Origin: Bacillota bacterium
GTDB lineage: Bacteria > Bacillota > Negativicutes > DSM-13327
Direction of reading: 5' to 3'
DNA length: 64,000 nucleotides
Assembly: GCA_017889585.1 (NCBI GenBank)
Contig: JAGFZX010000003.1
Span: forward strand, 1 to 64,000
This document shows positions 45,301 through 53,418 of this stretch, piece after piece. Numbering within the stretch: the stretch's first letter is position 1; the number at the start of each line of letters is the position of its first letter. Made by a program: the position numbers and the translations under genes. The notes beneath the pieces are model-generated. The model was not told the origin of the DNA, searched no databases, and was given only the letters and a program-made list of their open reading frames with translations.

Positions 45301-45390
45301 TGGGTATGCCCCCAAACCGAATACTACCAATAACATAACTAGCATGGTGGTAAATACGGGACGTTTAATAAATGTTGCAATACCGCCCAT
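42304..45390 (-). CDS. RND multidrug efflux pump, inner-membrane subunit (HAE1/AcrB-like)
   Basis: 1028 residues in two repeated halves, with 12 TM segments and two large periplasmic loops. The proton-relay motif GILIDDAIVVIENVYRH (Asp-Asp in TM4) and LVTKNAILLVDYTN (Lys in TM10) are intact. It starts with MGGIATFIKRPVF, the usual TM1 lead. It pumps hydrophobic compounds across an outer membrane and so supports a diderm host. Its start overlaps the MFP gene by one base. No outer-membrane channel gene lies next to it. Confidence 0.94.
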   Translation of the reverse strand: MGGIATFIKRPVFTTMLVMLLVVFGLGAYPSLGIDLNPDVDFPLVNVSVSYSGTSPEEMESLVTKPIEDAVSSLSGIKNLTSVTKEGISQTTIEFEFGTDPKLAANEVREKVAAVRKRLPDQIDEPTIQRFDASAAPVLYFSMLSDTRSPGEIRKLAVDVVKDELQRIDGVADVSITGATDREIQVQVDSKKLATYKISMQQILDAVNSQNLNAPGGDINEKGTKLTVRTVGKYKTVDDIKNVIAANQDGRLIKLGDVANVVDSFGEQRSLVRTNGMPSVMVAVQKQSGTNTVDVAQRAKQTMDKVQTLLPPDIKVSVTRDSAVYIKSSVDDVMMSMIFGGFLAIVITFLFLQNTRATIIGAIAIPTSVIATFFLLKTMRFTLNNMSLMGLSLAVGILIDDAIVVIENVYRHMEAGKTALEAAREGTSEIALAVMATTLSILAVFVPVGSMGGIVGQYFKQFGLTVAFAVTFSLFVAFTLTPTLSAYWLKPTHEKQVSHGWRKKLQNGLDRFENGFLAIQAAYNNILVWALGHPKKVIAVAVLSLLLNGLLLPFIGTEFQPTYDSGEFSIAMTAPAGTSFEKMQGLVVPIEKQVNAIPELESAVLTVGPGSQANKATIGVKLVATDRRSRSMDKIMDELRSKFRNFGELKVAVQNGQGMGRGDSRPVQVALRGPNLEVLTHTAQELAGKLKQIPGTADVDISSEQSSPEVQVVLNSVRVSDAGLDATVVANTVQSAFLGINPRNKYNAGDKDYNINVRLDSMNRNSIDDVANLQIAAKSGNFVRLGDIADIKLSSGPTEIDRDLRQREVIVYSNVVGVSSGDIINKVKSMMPEMNLPLGYSYKFVGQAQTMQDSFAEIGKSLGLAVILIYMVLAAQFESFIHPLTIMLSLPFSLIGAILGLLISGQTMNIMSLIGVIMLMGLVTKNAILLVDYTNQLRETGKEITEALLEAGSVRLRPILMTTAAMIFGMMPIALGVGAGAELRQSMGVVLVGGLITSTILTLVVVPAVYLIVDKLKNRFNTKTDEVS

Positions 45391-46517
45391 TACTGACCAC
45401 CGTCTTTCACACTGGTTACCTCAGCACCATCCTTAATCTTATTTTGTCCTTCTACTACAATGGTCTCGTCTTGTTTTACGCCCTCAAGAACTTCTGCGAG
45501 TCCCTCACCTACATACCCTAATTTCAATACACGTTGCTGTACTTTGTTATCAGTACCAACCACAAATACTGTTTTTTGGTCTTCCCGCATGACTAGAGCA
45601 CTTTCCGGAATAACCAACGCATTTGGATGCACTTTAATCGCCGCCCCTACCTTGGCAAACATTCCAGCCTTTAGCAGGCCTTGCTCATTAGCAATGGAGA
45701 TTTCCGCAGTAAAAGTACGAGCCGGCAAAGTAGCTACAGGAGAAATATGAGTAATTGTGCCACTAAATTCCTGCCCGCTTAAAGCATCTACCCTAACCTT
45801 GACAGTAGATCCTACTGTCAGATCTGCCACCTGGGACTCTCCAACAGTAGCCTTCGCCAATAACGTGGAGAGATCTGCCACTGTAATAATAGGCGCACCT
45901 GCCCGTGTAAAGGTGCCAGACTGTACATATCGCTTGGTCACTACGCTATCGCGAGGTGCAATAACATTCGCATTATTTAGTTTTTCCTGAACGAGTCCTA
46001 AGTTACCTTCAGCAGCTCGTACTTGTCCTGCTGCTGAATCACGTTTTGTCCGAGCATTGTCAAGAAGCTGAGCAGATATTGCACCTTGAGATGACAAAGC
46101 ACTATAACGATTATAATCTAGTTCTGCCTGTTCAAGACTAGACTGAGCTACAGACAAATTTCCCTGAGCCTGTAACACTTGAGCTGCCAATTCATTGGTA
46201 TCTAGTGTTGCCACCACAGTGCCAGCCTTTACAATATCCCCTTCCGATACTGGCAATGTATTAATTCGGCTATCAACCTTGGCTGAAATATCAGCACTCC
46301 ATATCGGTTCTAGTCCCGCAGAAAATTCTACCCTAGGTATAATATCACGTGTCCCTACTATAGCTACCTGTACAGCAACCGCCTTTCCCTGTGACATTTG
46401 GGCTGCCCGTACTTTATTCGAAGATATATTTTGATAGATACGATATCCGATAATACTGCCAAATAAAATCATTATGGCGAGTACAACGGAAAGCTTCTTA
46501 CGTTTTTTTAGAAGCAC
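45390..46517 (-). CDS. RND efflux membrane fusion protein (periplasmic adaptor)
   Basis: 375 residues. One N-terminal TM (about 8-26) anchors it. A biotinyl-lipoyl-like half-motif (VSEGDIVKAGTVVATLD), a coiled-coil hairpin (about 105-180) and a beta-barrel segment (FSGTITHISP) follow. The start is GTG 46517 after GGGTGGAG. Palindromes upstream (46561-46574, 46608-46631) suggest repression by a TetR-type regulator coded elsewhere. Confidence 0.92.
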   Translation of the reverse strand: MLLKKRKKLSVVLAIMILFGSIIGYRIYQNISSNKVRAAQMSQGKAVAVQVAIVGTRDIIPRVEFSAGLEPIWSADISAKVDSRINTLPVSEGDIVKAGTVVATLDTNELAAQVLQAQGNLSVAQSSLEQAELDYNRYSALSSQGAISAQLLDNARTKRDSAAGQVRAAEGNLGLVQEKLNNANVIAPRDSVVTKRYVQSGTFTRAGAPIITVADLSTLLAKATVGESQVADLTVGSTVKVRVDALSGQEFSGTITHISPVATLPARTFTAEISIANEQGLLKAGMFAKVGAAIKVHPNALVIPESALVMREDQKTVFVVGTDNKVQQRVLKLGYVGEGLAEVLEGVKQDETIVVEGQNKIKDGAEVTSVKDGGQ

Positions 46518-46560
46518 CAGACTCCACCCTTTCTTGTTAAAAATTTAGTGCATCAACAAT

Positions 46561-46574
46561 TGACTAACCAGTCA
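46561..46574. promoter_or_regulatory. TetR-type operator candidate upstream of the efflux operon
   Basis: TGACT-AACC-AGTCA is a perfect palindrome 44 bp upstream of the adaptor start. TGAC(T)..(A)GTCA sites are common TetR-family operators at efflux promoters. Confidence 0.5.
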
Positions 46575-46607
46575 TTTATAAGTATATCACTTTGCCAATA
46601 TTTTTGA

Positions 46608-46631
46608 TATACAAAATTATCATTTTGTATA
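46608..46631. promoter_or_regulatory. Perfect 10-bp palindrome in the divergent control region
   Basis: TATACAAAAT-TATC-ATTTTGTATA lies between the efflux operon and the etfB-like remnant, only 15 bp ahead of the remnant's start codon. It is a likely operator or remnant promoter. Confidence 0.5.
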
Positions 46632-46645
46632 CTTCCAGGTGGAGA

Positions 46646-46807
46646 ATGAGCGTGAAAATTGTAGTTCTACTAAAACAGAACTTTGATACCAAAACAATAA
46701 TGAGTTTAGATTTGGGAGGACAGATTAACCACCTCGAGGTCAAGACATGTTCAATAAATAATAGCACTAACATCCGTATTGATAGGATGCTAGTGCTATT
46801 TTCATAA
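46646..46807 (+). pseudogene. 5' remnant of an electron-transfer flavoprotein beta (etfB-like) gene
   Basis: After AGGTGGAG, an ATG at 46646 opens a frame reading MSVKIVVLLKQNFDT... and DLGGQINHLEV, which resembles the first 30 residues of EtfB (KIVVxxKQxxDTExKI...). The similarity then stops. The frame runs through a terminator hairpin to a stop at 46807, giving 53 residues in all. A working ribosome site and start with no gene body point to an internal deletion. Nearby FAD oxidases and an acyl-CoA ligase make an ancestral etf gene plausible here. Confidence 0.5.
46760..46802 (+). terminator. Terminator after the etfB-like remnant
   Basis: AATAGCACTA and CATCC pair with GGATG and TAGTGCTATT, followed by TTTC. 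It may be the original gene's terminator brought next to its start by a deletion. Confidence 0.65.
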
Positions 46808-46966
46808 CCTTCCCCGACTATAGCCGACACGAAATCAAGGAAAAGTGCACCTGGATAGTAGGTTCTACTCGCCAGGCAAGACTATTTATTGTTCTCACGG
46901 TTTATCACTAACTGTTTATTATTTATATATATAATATCTACCCATATATTTACGCAGTACTTAACT

Positions 46967-48679
46967 TCAGCCAGGAACTGTAGCGCTTACTTCCCCCAAT
47001 GAAACATCTATATCCGACAATCTATTTTGCCGGCAGCCCGGCAGCCCTAGCGTCTCTATCGCCATTTCACGAAGTTTATATTTTAAAACTTTGCCGCTAC
47101 CTCCGATGGGATAGCTGTCAACGAAAGATATGAATTCCGGAATCTTACAACTGGCAATTCGCCCCTTGCAGAACATTCTGACTTCTTTTTGCGTCAAGGT
47201 ACAACCTTCTTTTAGTTGAATATATGCCATCACTTCCTCACCGTATTTCACGCTGGGAATACCGATAACCTGTGCATCTTTTATCGCAGGATGAGCAGTA
47301 AGGAAATTCTCAATCTCTTTTGGATATACATTCTCCCCACCACGAAGAATCACATCTTTCATCCGGCAGTTAATCTTTAAGTATCCATTTTCATCCATTA
47401 CGCCAAGGTCTCCTGTATGCAGCCATCCGTCCCTATCAATGGCCTCATCTGTCTCTTCAGGCATTTTATAGTAGCCTTTCATAATGTTGAACCCGCGGGC
47501 CCGAATCTCGCCTTGCACTCCAGAAAGCACTTCCTGACCCGTATCGGGATCAAAAATTTTCACTTCCACTCCTGGCAGCGCCCTTCCAGCTGTGAAAATC
47601 CTCAGTTCCAGCGGTTCATCCGTCCTGCTGGTGGTGATTCCTGGCGAGGCTTCGGTTAGGCCGTAAGCAATCAAAATCTCTTCGACCTTCATAACCTCTA
47701 CAATCTTTTTCATTACTTCCGGTGAGCATGAGGCTCCAGCCACTATCCCAGTACGAAGAGATGAGATGTCAAAATTCCTGATTCCCAGTGCGTCCAGTTC
47801 CATAATAAACATGGTGGGCGTCCCGTGCAACGCCGTACACCGCTCGTTTTCAATCACCTGCAATGTTTGTTCTGGATTAAATACTTTCGAGGGAACTACC
47901 ATCGTCGCCCCTGTTGCTATGCAGCACATTGTTCCTGCCACGCAGCCGAAACAATGAAAAAAAGGTACCGGTATACAAAGACGGTCTGCCGAACTGAGCT
48001 TCATACATTCCGCAGTCTTAATGGCATCATTAATTATGTTATGGTGCGTTAACATGACACCTTTTGGAACTCCGGTTGTACCGGAAGTGTAAATCATATG
48101 AATGACATCATCCGATTTGAGTTCGGCCATGCGATCAGCCAGTTCTCCATCTGAAACAGCTTCACCCATTTCTATTATTTCATTCCAGGTAAACATGCCA
48201 GGGTGTTTTTCATTTCCAATCATGATCACGTTCTTTAAGAAAGGCAATCTTTCTGATACTAATTCTCCCGCCCTACAAAGATGGAGCTCCGGGCAGAGTT
48301 CATAGATCATTTGCATATACTCATCGCTTTTTACGCCTTCTGTCATAATCAACGTTGTCGCGTCAGACTGTCTAAGCTGATTTTCTAGCTCAAATGATTT
48401 GAAATGGGTATTTACTGTTACAAGCACCGCGCCTGTCCGGCAACTGCCATACTGAGCAATTACCCATTCGGGTACGTTAGTAGCCCATATGGCGACATTT
48501 TCATTGTTTTTTATCCCCAATGATAATAACCCTTTGGCAAATTTGTTGCAAACCTCTCGTAACTCTTGGTAGGAATACCGCAACCCATAATCCGGATAAA
48601 CAAGAGCCTCATTATTAGGATAGTTTTCCGCTGTAAGATCAAGCAATCCTCCCAAAGTAACTTTACTGAAATTGGCCAT
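46967..48679 (-). CDS. Acyl-CoA ligase (AMP-dependent synthetase, FadD-like)
   Basis: 570 residues. The P-loop YTSGTTGVPKGVMLTHHN (about 194-211), the adenylate motif YGLTEASPG, HTGDLGVMDENGYL and the C-terminal catalytic Lys region GGSGKVLKYKL are all present. It activates a carboxylic acid to its CoA thioester. ATG 48679 has GGGGAGG. It follows the unknown/VWA/MoxR genes by a 204-bp gap. With the FAD oxidases upstream it may activate the acid they produce or consume; substrate unknown. Confidence 0.92.
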   Translation of the reverse strand: MANFSKVTLGGLLDLTAENYPNNEALVYPDYGLRYSYQELREVCNKFAKGLLSLGIKNNENVAIWATNVPEWVIAQYGSCRTGAVLVTVNTHFKSFELENQLRQSDATTLIMTEGVKSDEYMQMIYELCPELHLCRAGELVSERLPFLKNVIMIGNEKHPGMFTWNEIIEMGEAVSDGELADRMAELKSDDVIHMIYTSGTTGVPKGVMLTHHNIINDAIKTAECMKLSSADRLCIPVPFFHCFGCVAGTMCCIATGATMVVPSKVFNPEQTLQVIENERCTALHGTPTMFIMELDALGIRNFDISSLRTGIVAGASCSPEVMKKIVEVMKVEEILIAYGLTEASPGITTSRTDEPLELRIFTAGRALPGVEVKIFDPDTGQEVLSGVQGEIRARGFNIMKGYYKMPEETDEAIDRDGWLHTGDLGVMDENGYLKINCRMKDVILRGGENVYPKEIENFLTAHPAIKDAQVIGIPSVKYGEEVMAYIQLKEGCTLTQKEVRMFCKGRIASCKIPEFISFVDSYPIGGSGKVLKYKLREMAIETLGLPGCRQNRLSDIDVSLGEVSATVPG

Positions 48680-48883
48680 TTAATTACCTCCCCAATAATA
48701 TCAACAAAAAACTTCACGTTTTATGATCAATTATTTTCTCTATTGGCTTGGATATATTGGCTAATTCTAAAATATCAAATTGATTTTTAGGAATAAACTG
48801 TTATTAGAGCCGGTCAATCTTTAACTCGCTTAACATTTCTTTTAATTCCCCCGATGTTTTATCATATGTTTTAGGAACCATCA

Positions 48884-49450
48884 TTATCTCCGTATAATAT
48901 CAAGCATTCCATATTTACATCGAAACTTGTTCCCTGTAATAGATCCGACTGCTTCCTCAACTACTTCTTCCGGGGGTACAAGTTTGATTGAAGAAGGAAT
49001 TACTACAAAGCCAACTCCAGTCCAAACAATGGCCATCTGTTCTGAGGGCGTCTCCCCAATACAGAGTTTTCCCTTAGAAATAATGAGTTGAGAGGGATCA
49101 ACTTCTAGCAACTTCTGGTTCGCCTGAGAATAAAAGTCATAGATGATTTCCATTGTAATTCCCAACACTTGTAACAATTTATTAGAGAACCGGGTGATAA
49201 TAGGAGTTACACCCGTCACCGATAAAAATTCATCTGTCGGGAAGAGCGGATGGGAATCGAGAGATGTTACTGCAGCATCACGCTCCAGCGGAGCAACAGT
49301 GACATTTCTGTTCATAAGCGAAATTTTAACCACACCGGCTTTCACTAGTGCTTCAGTTTTTATCGGGATTCCATGCGGCACAAGATAGGTATACTCATCA
49401 AGTTTTAGGACGTCAAGAGGAATATATAATTCACTGCCATAGGACAACAC
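48884..49450 (-). CDS. Protein of unknown function linked to VWA/MoxR genes
   Basis: 188 residues from GTG 49450 (AGAGG six bases upstream); GTG 49456 is an alternative. I do not recognise the family. The protein is soluble, without signal peptide or TM segment. Its N-terminal half is rich in hydrophobic beta-type stretches (YLVPHGIPIKTEALV, VVKISLMNRNVTV), a middle part contains FLSVTGVTPIITRFSNKLLQ, and it ends in a basic CKYGMLDIIRR. It lies 82 bp after the VWA gene. A role as partner or cofactor-handling protein of the MoxR/VWA pair is an inference from position. Confidence 0.75.
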   Translation of the reverse strand: MLSYGSELYIPLDVLKLDEYTYLVPHGIPIKTEALVKAGVVKISLMNRNVTVAPLERDAAVTSLDSHPLFPTDEFLSVTGVTPIITRFSNKLLQVLGITMEIIYDFYSQANQKLLEVDPSQLIISKGKLCIGETPSEQMAIVWTGVGFVVIPSSIKLVPPEEVVEEAVGSITGNKFRCKYGMLDIIRR

Positions 49451-49532
49451 AAGCACCCTCTTTCCAAAAATATATCGAATATGCCAGCATCACTGACAGC
49501 TGATCCGGCAATCAATATTAGTGTCCTGCACC

Positions 49533-50507
49533 CTATTTGATACACACTTTTCTAACCGCATCTGCCATCCCCCCTAGGTCTTTTATATCATAAACAGCTG
49601 TTGCTGTTCGAATAAACGGGCGAACACTTGTGTTATAAAAATAAGCATTTTCCTCATCATCTACAGTGCGAAAGATAAAGAAACTCTTTGTCTTTCGGCA
49701 AAGTTTCTTAACTTCTTCAGCTGATTTTGTAATTTCAGCAGTAGCCAAATCAGAAAGCATAAGTACAACCGTTTGAGGCGAGAACTTATCATGATGCTTC
49801 TCTTGAAGAGTTCTAAGAGCAGAAGCAATACTTGTTGTACCTCCCCAGTTTTTTCTCATTTGTATTATATTTACAGTTTCCTGCCAGGTCTTCTTAAGAT
49901 CTTTTGTTACATATTCCAGATCTTCAGCAAATATGAAAACTTCTTTTTTTGACAATTCAAGGCCAACAGCCTGAATCAGCTGAATCAGCATATTTATCCA
50001 AACCTGCATCGACCCGGAAGTGTCTAAAATGATTACGAGCCGTGGTTTCTTAATCACCCTAGTTTTAAATTTCAGGTCAATTAAAATACCTCCTGTTTGT
50101 ATAGACCGCCGCAGGGATCTTCTAAAGTCAATTTGCATGTTAACTTTACTATGCTTACGGTTCCTGGACAAACTGGTAACTAGGCGCTGAGCAATTTTTC
50201 GCATTTGGATTCTTGCATAAACCATATCATCATCTGTTATCTCATTTTCCCGGACTGATAAGGACCCAGTAGTTAGCTCTTCTTTATTAACCATAAGATC
50301 CTCATCGGGCAAAGGCATAGTTACCCGCCGATAGGCGTGAACCGGTATCTTCTGAACCGGAATAGACAAGGACTCTATGCTGTCACTATCAGCCTCTTTT
50401 TTAACATAAGCCTGGGAATAAAAATGAAAAAGAGAAGCAAACCATTCCCAATAACTCTGGCATTGATCTCGAAGGACTGCGGGAATTACAGGTTTTTGCA
50501 GACCCAT
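49533..50507 (-). CDS. VWA domain protein (CoxE-like)
   Basis: 324 residues. The C-terminal half carries an intact MIDAS: DTSGSM (about 171-176), the GGTTS threonine, and LSDLAT aspartate. The N-terminal half is charged and helical (RIQMRKIAQRLVTSLSRNRKHSK). MoxR-VWA pairs act as chaperones that insert metals or assemble enzyme complexes, for example CoxD/CoxE for CO dehydrogenase and NorQ/NorD. The gene overlaps moxR by 22 bases, so the two are made together. The likely clients are the FAD oxidase/CCG proteins coded just upstream. Confidence 0.88.
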   Translation of the reverse strand: MGLQKPVIPAVLRDQCQSYWEWFASLFHFYSQAYVKKEADSDSIESLSIPVQKIPVHAYRRVTMPLPDEDLMVNKEELTTGSLSVRENEITDDDMVYARIQMRKIAQRLVTSLSRNRKHSKVNMQIDFRRSLRRSIQTGGILIDLKFKTRVIKKPRLVIILDTSGSMQVWINMLIQLIQAVGLELSKKEVFIFAEDLEYVTKDLKKTWQETVNIIQMRKNWGGTTSIASALRTLQEKHHDKFSPQTVVLMLSDLATAEITKSAEEVKKLCRKTKSFFIFRTVDDEENAYFYNTSVRPFIRTATAVYDIKDLGGMADAVRKVCIK

Positions 50508-51346
50508 TTCCCTCCACCTTTCTTTCTAAATTGCTCTTGATCTTCCCTGTTCTTCAAGAACAGCGAGTTTAATTGATTTAGGAACAAAGGGTCCAAGCTT
50601 GGCTTTTCCATATTAACAGCAGCTTGCGCTAGGTCCAGACTTTCAGAGATGGATGGCTGCTTCAGTAACTCTAAATCTTCCCGCAGCAAGTACATCGTAC
50701 GAGCAATTTGCAGCGCTAGGCCAGGGCACATTCCTACGACCTTTCGCATAAGAATAGTCGCTTCCCTATTCATAGTCGGATAATCCAGATAAAGATAGAC
50801 ACATCGTCTGCGTAATGCATCACCAAGATCTCTAACAGCATTAGAGGTAAGAATTACTGGGGGATGAGTTTTAGCCTTAACTGTACCGAATTCCGGAATA
50901 GATACTTGAAAATCGGAAAGAATCTCCATAAGAAAGGCCTCAAACTCAGTATCTACTTTGTCAATTTCATCAATAAGAAGAACAGGGGTTTCCTTAGCCT
51001 GAATAGTAGTTAGCAGCGGTCTTGGAAGTAAATAGTCTGCTCCAAAAACATTTCCTTTTCCACCTTTCTGAATATCAAGAATCTGTTTCTGGTAGTTCCA
51101 TTCATACAGGGCTTTCCCCTCATCTAGTCCCTCATAACACTGCAGACGAATCAACTCCGCCTCAAGGATAGTTGCCATTACTTTTGCTACTTCTGTTTTT
51201 CCACTACCCGGCGGCCCCTCAACCAGGAGTGGCTTTCCTAACTGAAGTGCCATATATATCGTAAATGCATCTTCATCTGAGCAAATATAGGAGCACTTGC
51301 TCCACATACTTTCCCTTAGTGACTGGGGTGTCATAGCACTAATCAC
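50486..51346 (-). CDS. MoxR-type AAA+ ATPase
   Basis: 286 residues. Walker A GPPGSGKT (about 40-47), Walker B VLLIDEIDKVD (about 117-127), sensor 1 region ILTSNAVRDLG, and the arginine motif RRRCVYLYLDYP identify a MoxR/CoxD ATPase. It hydrolyses ATP to remodel client proteins in partnership with VWA proteins. The start is GTG 51346, ten bases after AAGGAGGG. The preceding 96 bp separate it from a small membrane-protein gene. Confidence 0.9.
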   Translation of the reverse strand: MISAMTPQSLRESMWSKCSYICSDEDAFTIYMALQLGKPLLVEGPPGSGKTEVAKVMATILEAELIRLQCYEGLDEGKALYEWNYQKQILDIQKGGKGNVFGADYLLPRPLLTTIQAKETPVLLIDEIDKVDTEFEAFLMEILSDFQVSIPEFGTVKAKTHPPVILTSNAVRDLGDALRRRCVYLYLDYPTMNREATILMRKVVGMCPGLALQIARTMYLLREDLELLKQPSISESLDLAQAAVNMEKPSLDPLFLNQLNSLFLKNREDQEQFRKKGGGKWVCKNL

Positions 51347-51442
51347 TTTCTTAGATCCCTCCTTATAGCTAAGTGCCTCCTAAGCAGTGTCAGATCACAA
51401 AGCCACCTCCAGAATATAAAATAAACAACTGTCGATACAACC

Positions 51443-51613
51443 TCACCATTCAAATAACAGAGCCAAATAGTAGGAAATAAGGATTGATATAATCAGAAAA
51501 ATGATAGAGATTCCGAATCGCAGCCAATTATTGCTGAATCGACCGCTAACAACATGCCCGGCAACGGGAAACAACATACCTAGCATTGCAGAAAGGACAA
51601 TGACTTTCAACAT
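51443..51613 (-). CDS. Small two-helix membrane protein (56 residues)
   Basis: ATG 51613 to TGA 51443. Two hydrophobic segments (VIVLSAMLGMLFPVAG and FGISIIFLIISILISYYLAL) are joined by a short polar loop (SGRFSNNWLR). GGAG lies ten bases upstream of the ATG. I do not recognise a family. Position, between the FAD oxidase operon and moxR on the same strand, suggests a membrane anchor or accessory of one of these systems. Confidence 0.65.
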   Translation of the reverse strand: MLKVIVLSAMLGMLFPVAGHVVSGRFSNNWLRFGISIIFLIISILISYYLALLFEW

Positions 51614-51649
51614 ACTACTCACTCTCCTATTCCTATAAGGAAAATTTCC

Positions 51650-51705
51650 ACAGTCATTTATAACCCTGCCCGGAACAGTGGCCAGACAGGGTTATAAATG
51701 ACTGT
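51650..51705. terminator. Long hairpin downstream of the FAD oxidase operon
   Basis: ACAGTCATTTATAACCCTG and its complement form a 19-bp perfect stem. It lies between the FAD oxidase stop (51796) and the small membrane-protein start (51613). There is no T-run, so it may be an mRNA-stabilising or partially terminating element. Confidence 0.6.
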
Positions 51706-51746
51706 CACGCATAGAATGCGAGTATATGTCCATTCATTCGACTAAA

Positions 51747-51776
51747 ATTCAGATGGAGTTAAAACTCCACCTGAAT
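51747..51776 (-). terminator. Terminator of the FAD oxidase/CCG operon
   Basis: ATTCAGGTGGAGTT pairs with AACTCCATCTGAAT on the minus strand and is followed by TTTTAG. It begins 20 bp after the stop at 51796. Confidence 0.75.
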
Positions 51777-51795
51777 CAAGTCTCACTTTATGCTT

Positions 51796-53406
51796 TTACC
51801 ACTTAGGCATAGGCAATTCTTCTGGGAATTCCCAATCCCTAATAGCATGCATCCAAGGTGCCTTGTTCACAAAATCATCATGTGCAAGAGGTACCGGAGG
51901 ATGACTTACCCATTTTGGATCAAATTCGTTTTTCAATTTCAACAACCACTCATGATAATTAGGCCCATAATTTGGTCCTGTCAAGAAGAGCGGCTGATGA
52001 GGCCCAATCAAGGATGTGTAGTAACGATGCTTGATATTCATCTTGGATGTGTCAACATAGAATTGGTCTACGCCGCTGGTATCTTCACGGTGATCCCAGT
52101 AAATAAGGAATTCGGAATATCCCTGGTGACCAAGTTCGAAGCTTTGGAACCAACCAGGATCGCCAAAGTCTGGCATAAGTGGTGGTGTATATTTTTTCTT
52201 GAGTTCGGCATAGGTATTACCATGCACAGTAGCCTGGGTGAGTGATTCAATAATATAGTCAACAGAAACATAGGAACCAGTCATGAGCCACATACCTGCC
52301 GAGTCGGCGTTTTTGATCCAAGACTCGTCAGAAGGCTTGGTGCGCATAGGAACGCCGCCCAATTCTGTCATGATATCATTCAGAACGTTTTCCTGATATA
52401 TCATGTCATCTTCTGAGGTATATCCGACAAGCAGCACCCGTACAATAAAGAAGTTAGCGATGCTTTCTTCGGTTTCTTTTAACCAGATATCCCAGAATTC
52501 TTCCTTGTCTTCCGCCTTAGCAATTGCCCGCCAGAAGAGAGGAACCTTCGTCAAAGCGGCTGCAATTTCCGCTTGACCAATATCAAACATAGCCTTAATT
52601 TGCGCTTCCTTGGTAGGAACGCGGAAATTGAGCCATTTTACCCGTTTTACTGGCAGAGCCAGTGCGGTATTAGGAGCGATACCAGTGGGTACAAGAGGTT
52701 CAGGCTGGAAGGGAAGAGTCTTGATTGCCATTTTTGTAACAATACCCATACAACCCCGCAATCCAGTAAATCCTCTTAAAATACCTCTCAGGTCAGGGCC
52801 AGGACCTTCTCCCCAGAAAGGATCATCGCTTGTGGCGAGTGAACCAGTTTTCACCAGTTCGCCATCAGGCAAAACGAGTTCTGTACCAAGGATACGCCTA
52901 TGAGGCAGTCCAATTCTATGGCTGAGTGGAGACCATCCATCACCGATCAGATTACAAATAGCCGAACACTGGGCGCCGCCGCCGCCGATAACCGTGTATG
53001 CGCCTTTGTTTAAGGCTTCCTGTTGCAGTGGTGCTAAAATCGCGCCGCTACCAACATCAAAGTAGAAATGTTTATCATCATACTCAAAGTCTTTATACCG
53101 CTTTAAGTCGATAATCAATTCATTTTCTACATGACAGTGAGTACGGGGACCGTAGAAACCAGTAGAGTAAGGTACGTAGGGTACATTATAACGATTACAA
53201 ATCTTGATGATCTTCTGTACTTCCTCCGTGTTCTTTGGCATTACAACGGCATGAGGAATGGTCGTCATAACACGCTCATATCCGGTACCATTTTCATATC
53301 CGCCAGGTCCTGACCGATATCCCTCCATGATAGCGGGGTCCTCAGAAATATATTTGCCACCTACGATTGTTTCAATCGCGCTATAGGCTTGCTTATTTAT
53401 ACTCAT
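51796..53406 (-). CDS. FAD-linked oxidase (PCMH/VAO type), 536 residues
   Basis: The FAD-binding PCMH domain covers about 1-230 (PHAVVMPKNTEEVQKIIK, VGSGAILAPLQQEA, VIGGGGAQCSAICNLIGDGWS). A long C-terminal substrate domain ends FDPKWVSHPP. The C-terminal half resembles 4-cresol dehydrogenase/vanillyl-alcohol oxidase proteins more than plain GlcD. It is the third gene of the FAD oxidase/CCG/FAD oxidase operon. It probably oxidises a hydroxy acid or aromatic alcohol and passes electrons to the iron-sulfur subunit. ATG 53406 follows AAGGAGG. Confidence 0.88.
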   Translation of the reverse strand: MSINKQAYSAIETIVGGKYISEDPAIMEGYRSGPGGYENGTGYERVMTTIPHAVVMPKNTEEVQKIIKICNRYNVPYVPYSTGFYGPRTHCHVENELIIDLKRYKDFEYDDKHFYFDVGSGAILAPLQQEALNKGAYTVIGGGGAQCSAICNLIGDGWSPLSHRIGLPHRRILGTELVLPDGELVKTGSLATSDDPFWGEGPGPDLRGILRGFTGLRGCMGIVTKMAIKTLPFQPEPLVPTGIAPNTALALPVKRVKWLNFRVPTKEAQIKAMFDIGQAEIAAALTKVPLFWRAIAKAEDKEEFWDIWLKETEESIANFFIVRVLLVGYTSEDDMIYQENVLNDIMTELGGVPMRTKPSDESWIKNADSAGMWLMTGSYVSVDYIIESLTQATVHGNTYAELKKKYTPPLMPDFGDPGWFQSFELGHQGYSEFLIYWDHREDTSGVDQFYVDTSKMNIKHRYYTSLIGPHQPLFLTGPNYGPNYHEWLLKLKNEFDPKWVSHPPVPLAHDDFVNKAPWMHAIRDWEFPEELPMPKW

Positions 53407-53418
53407 ATTTACACCTCC

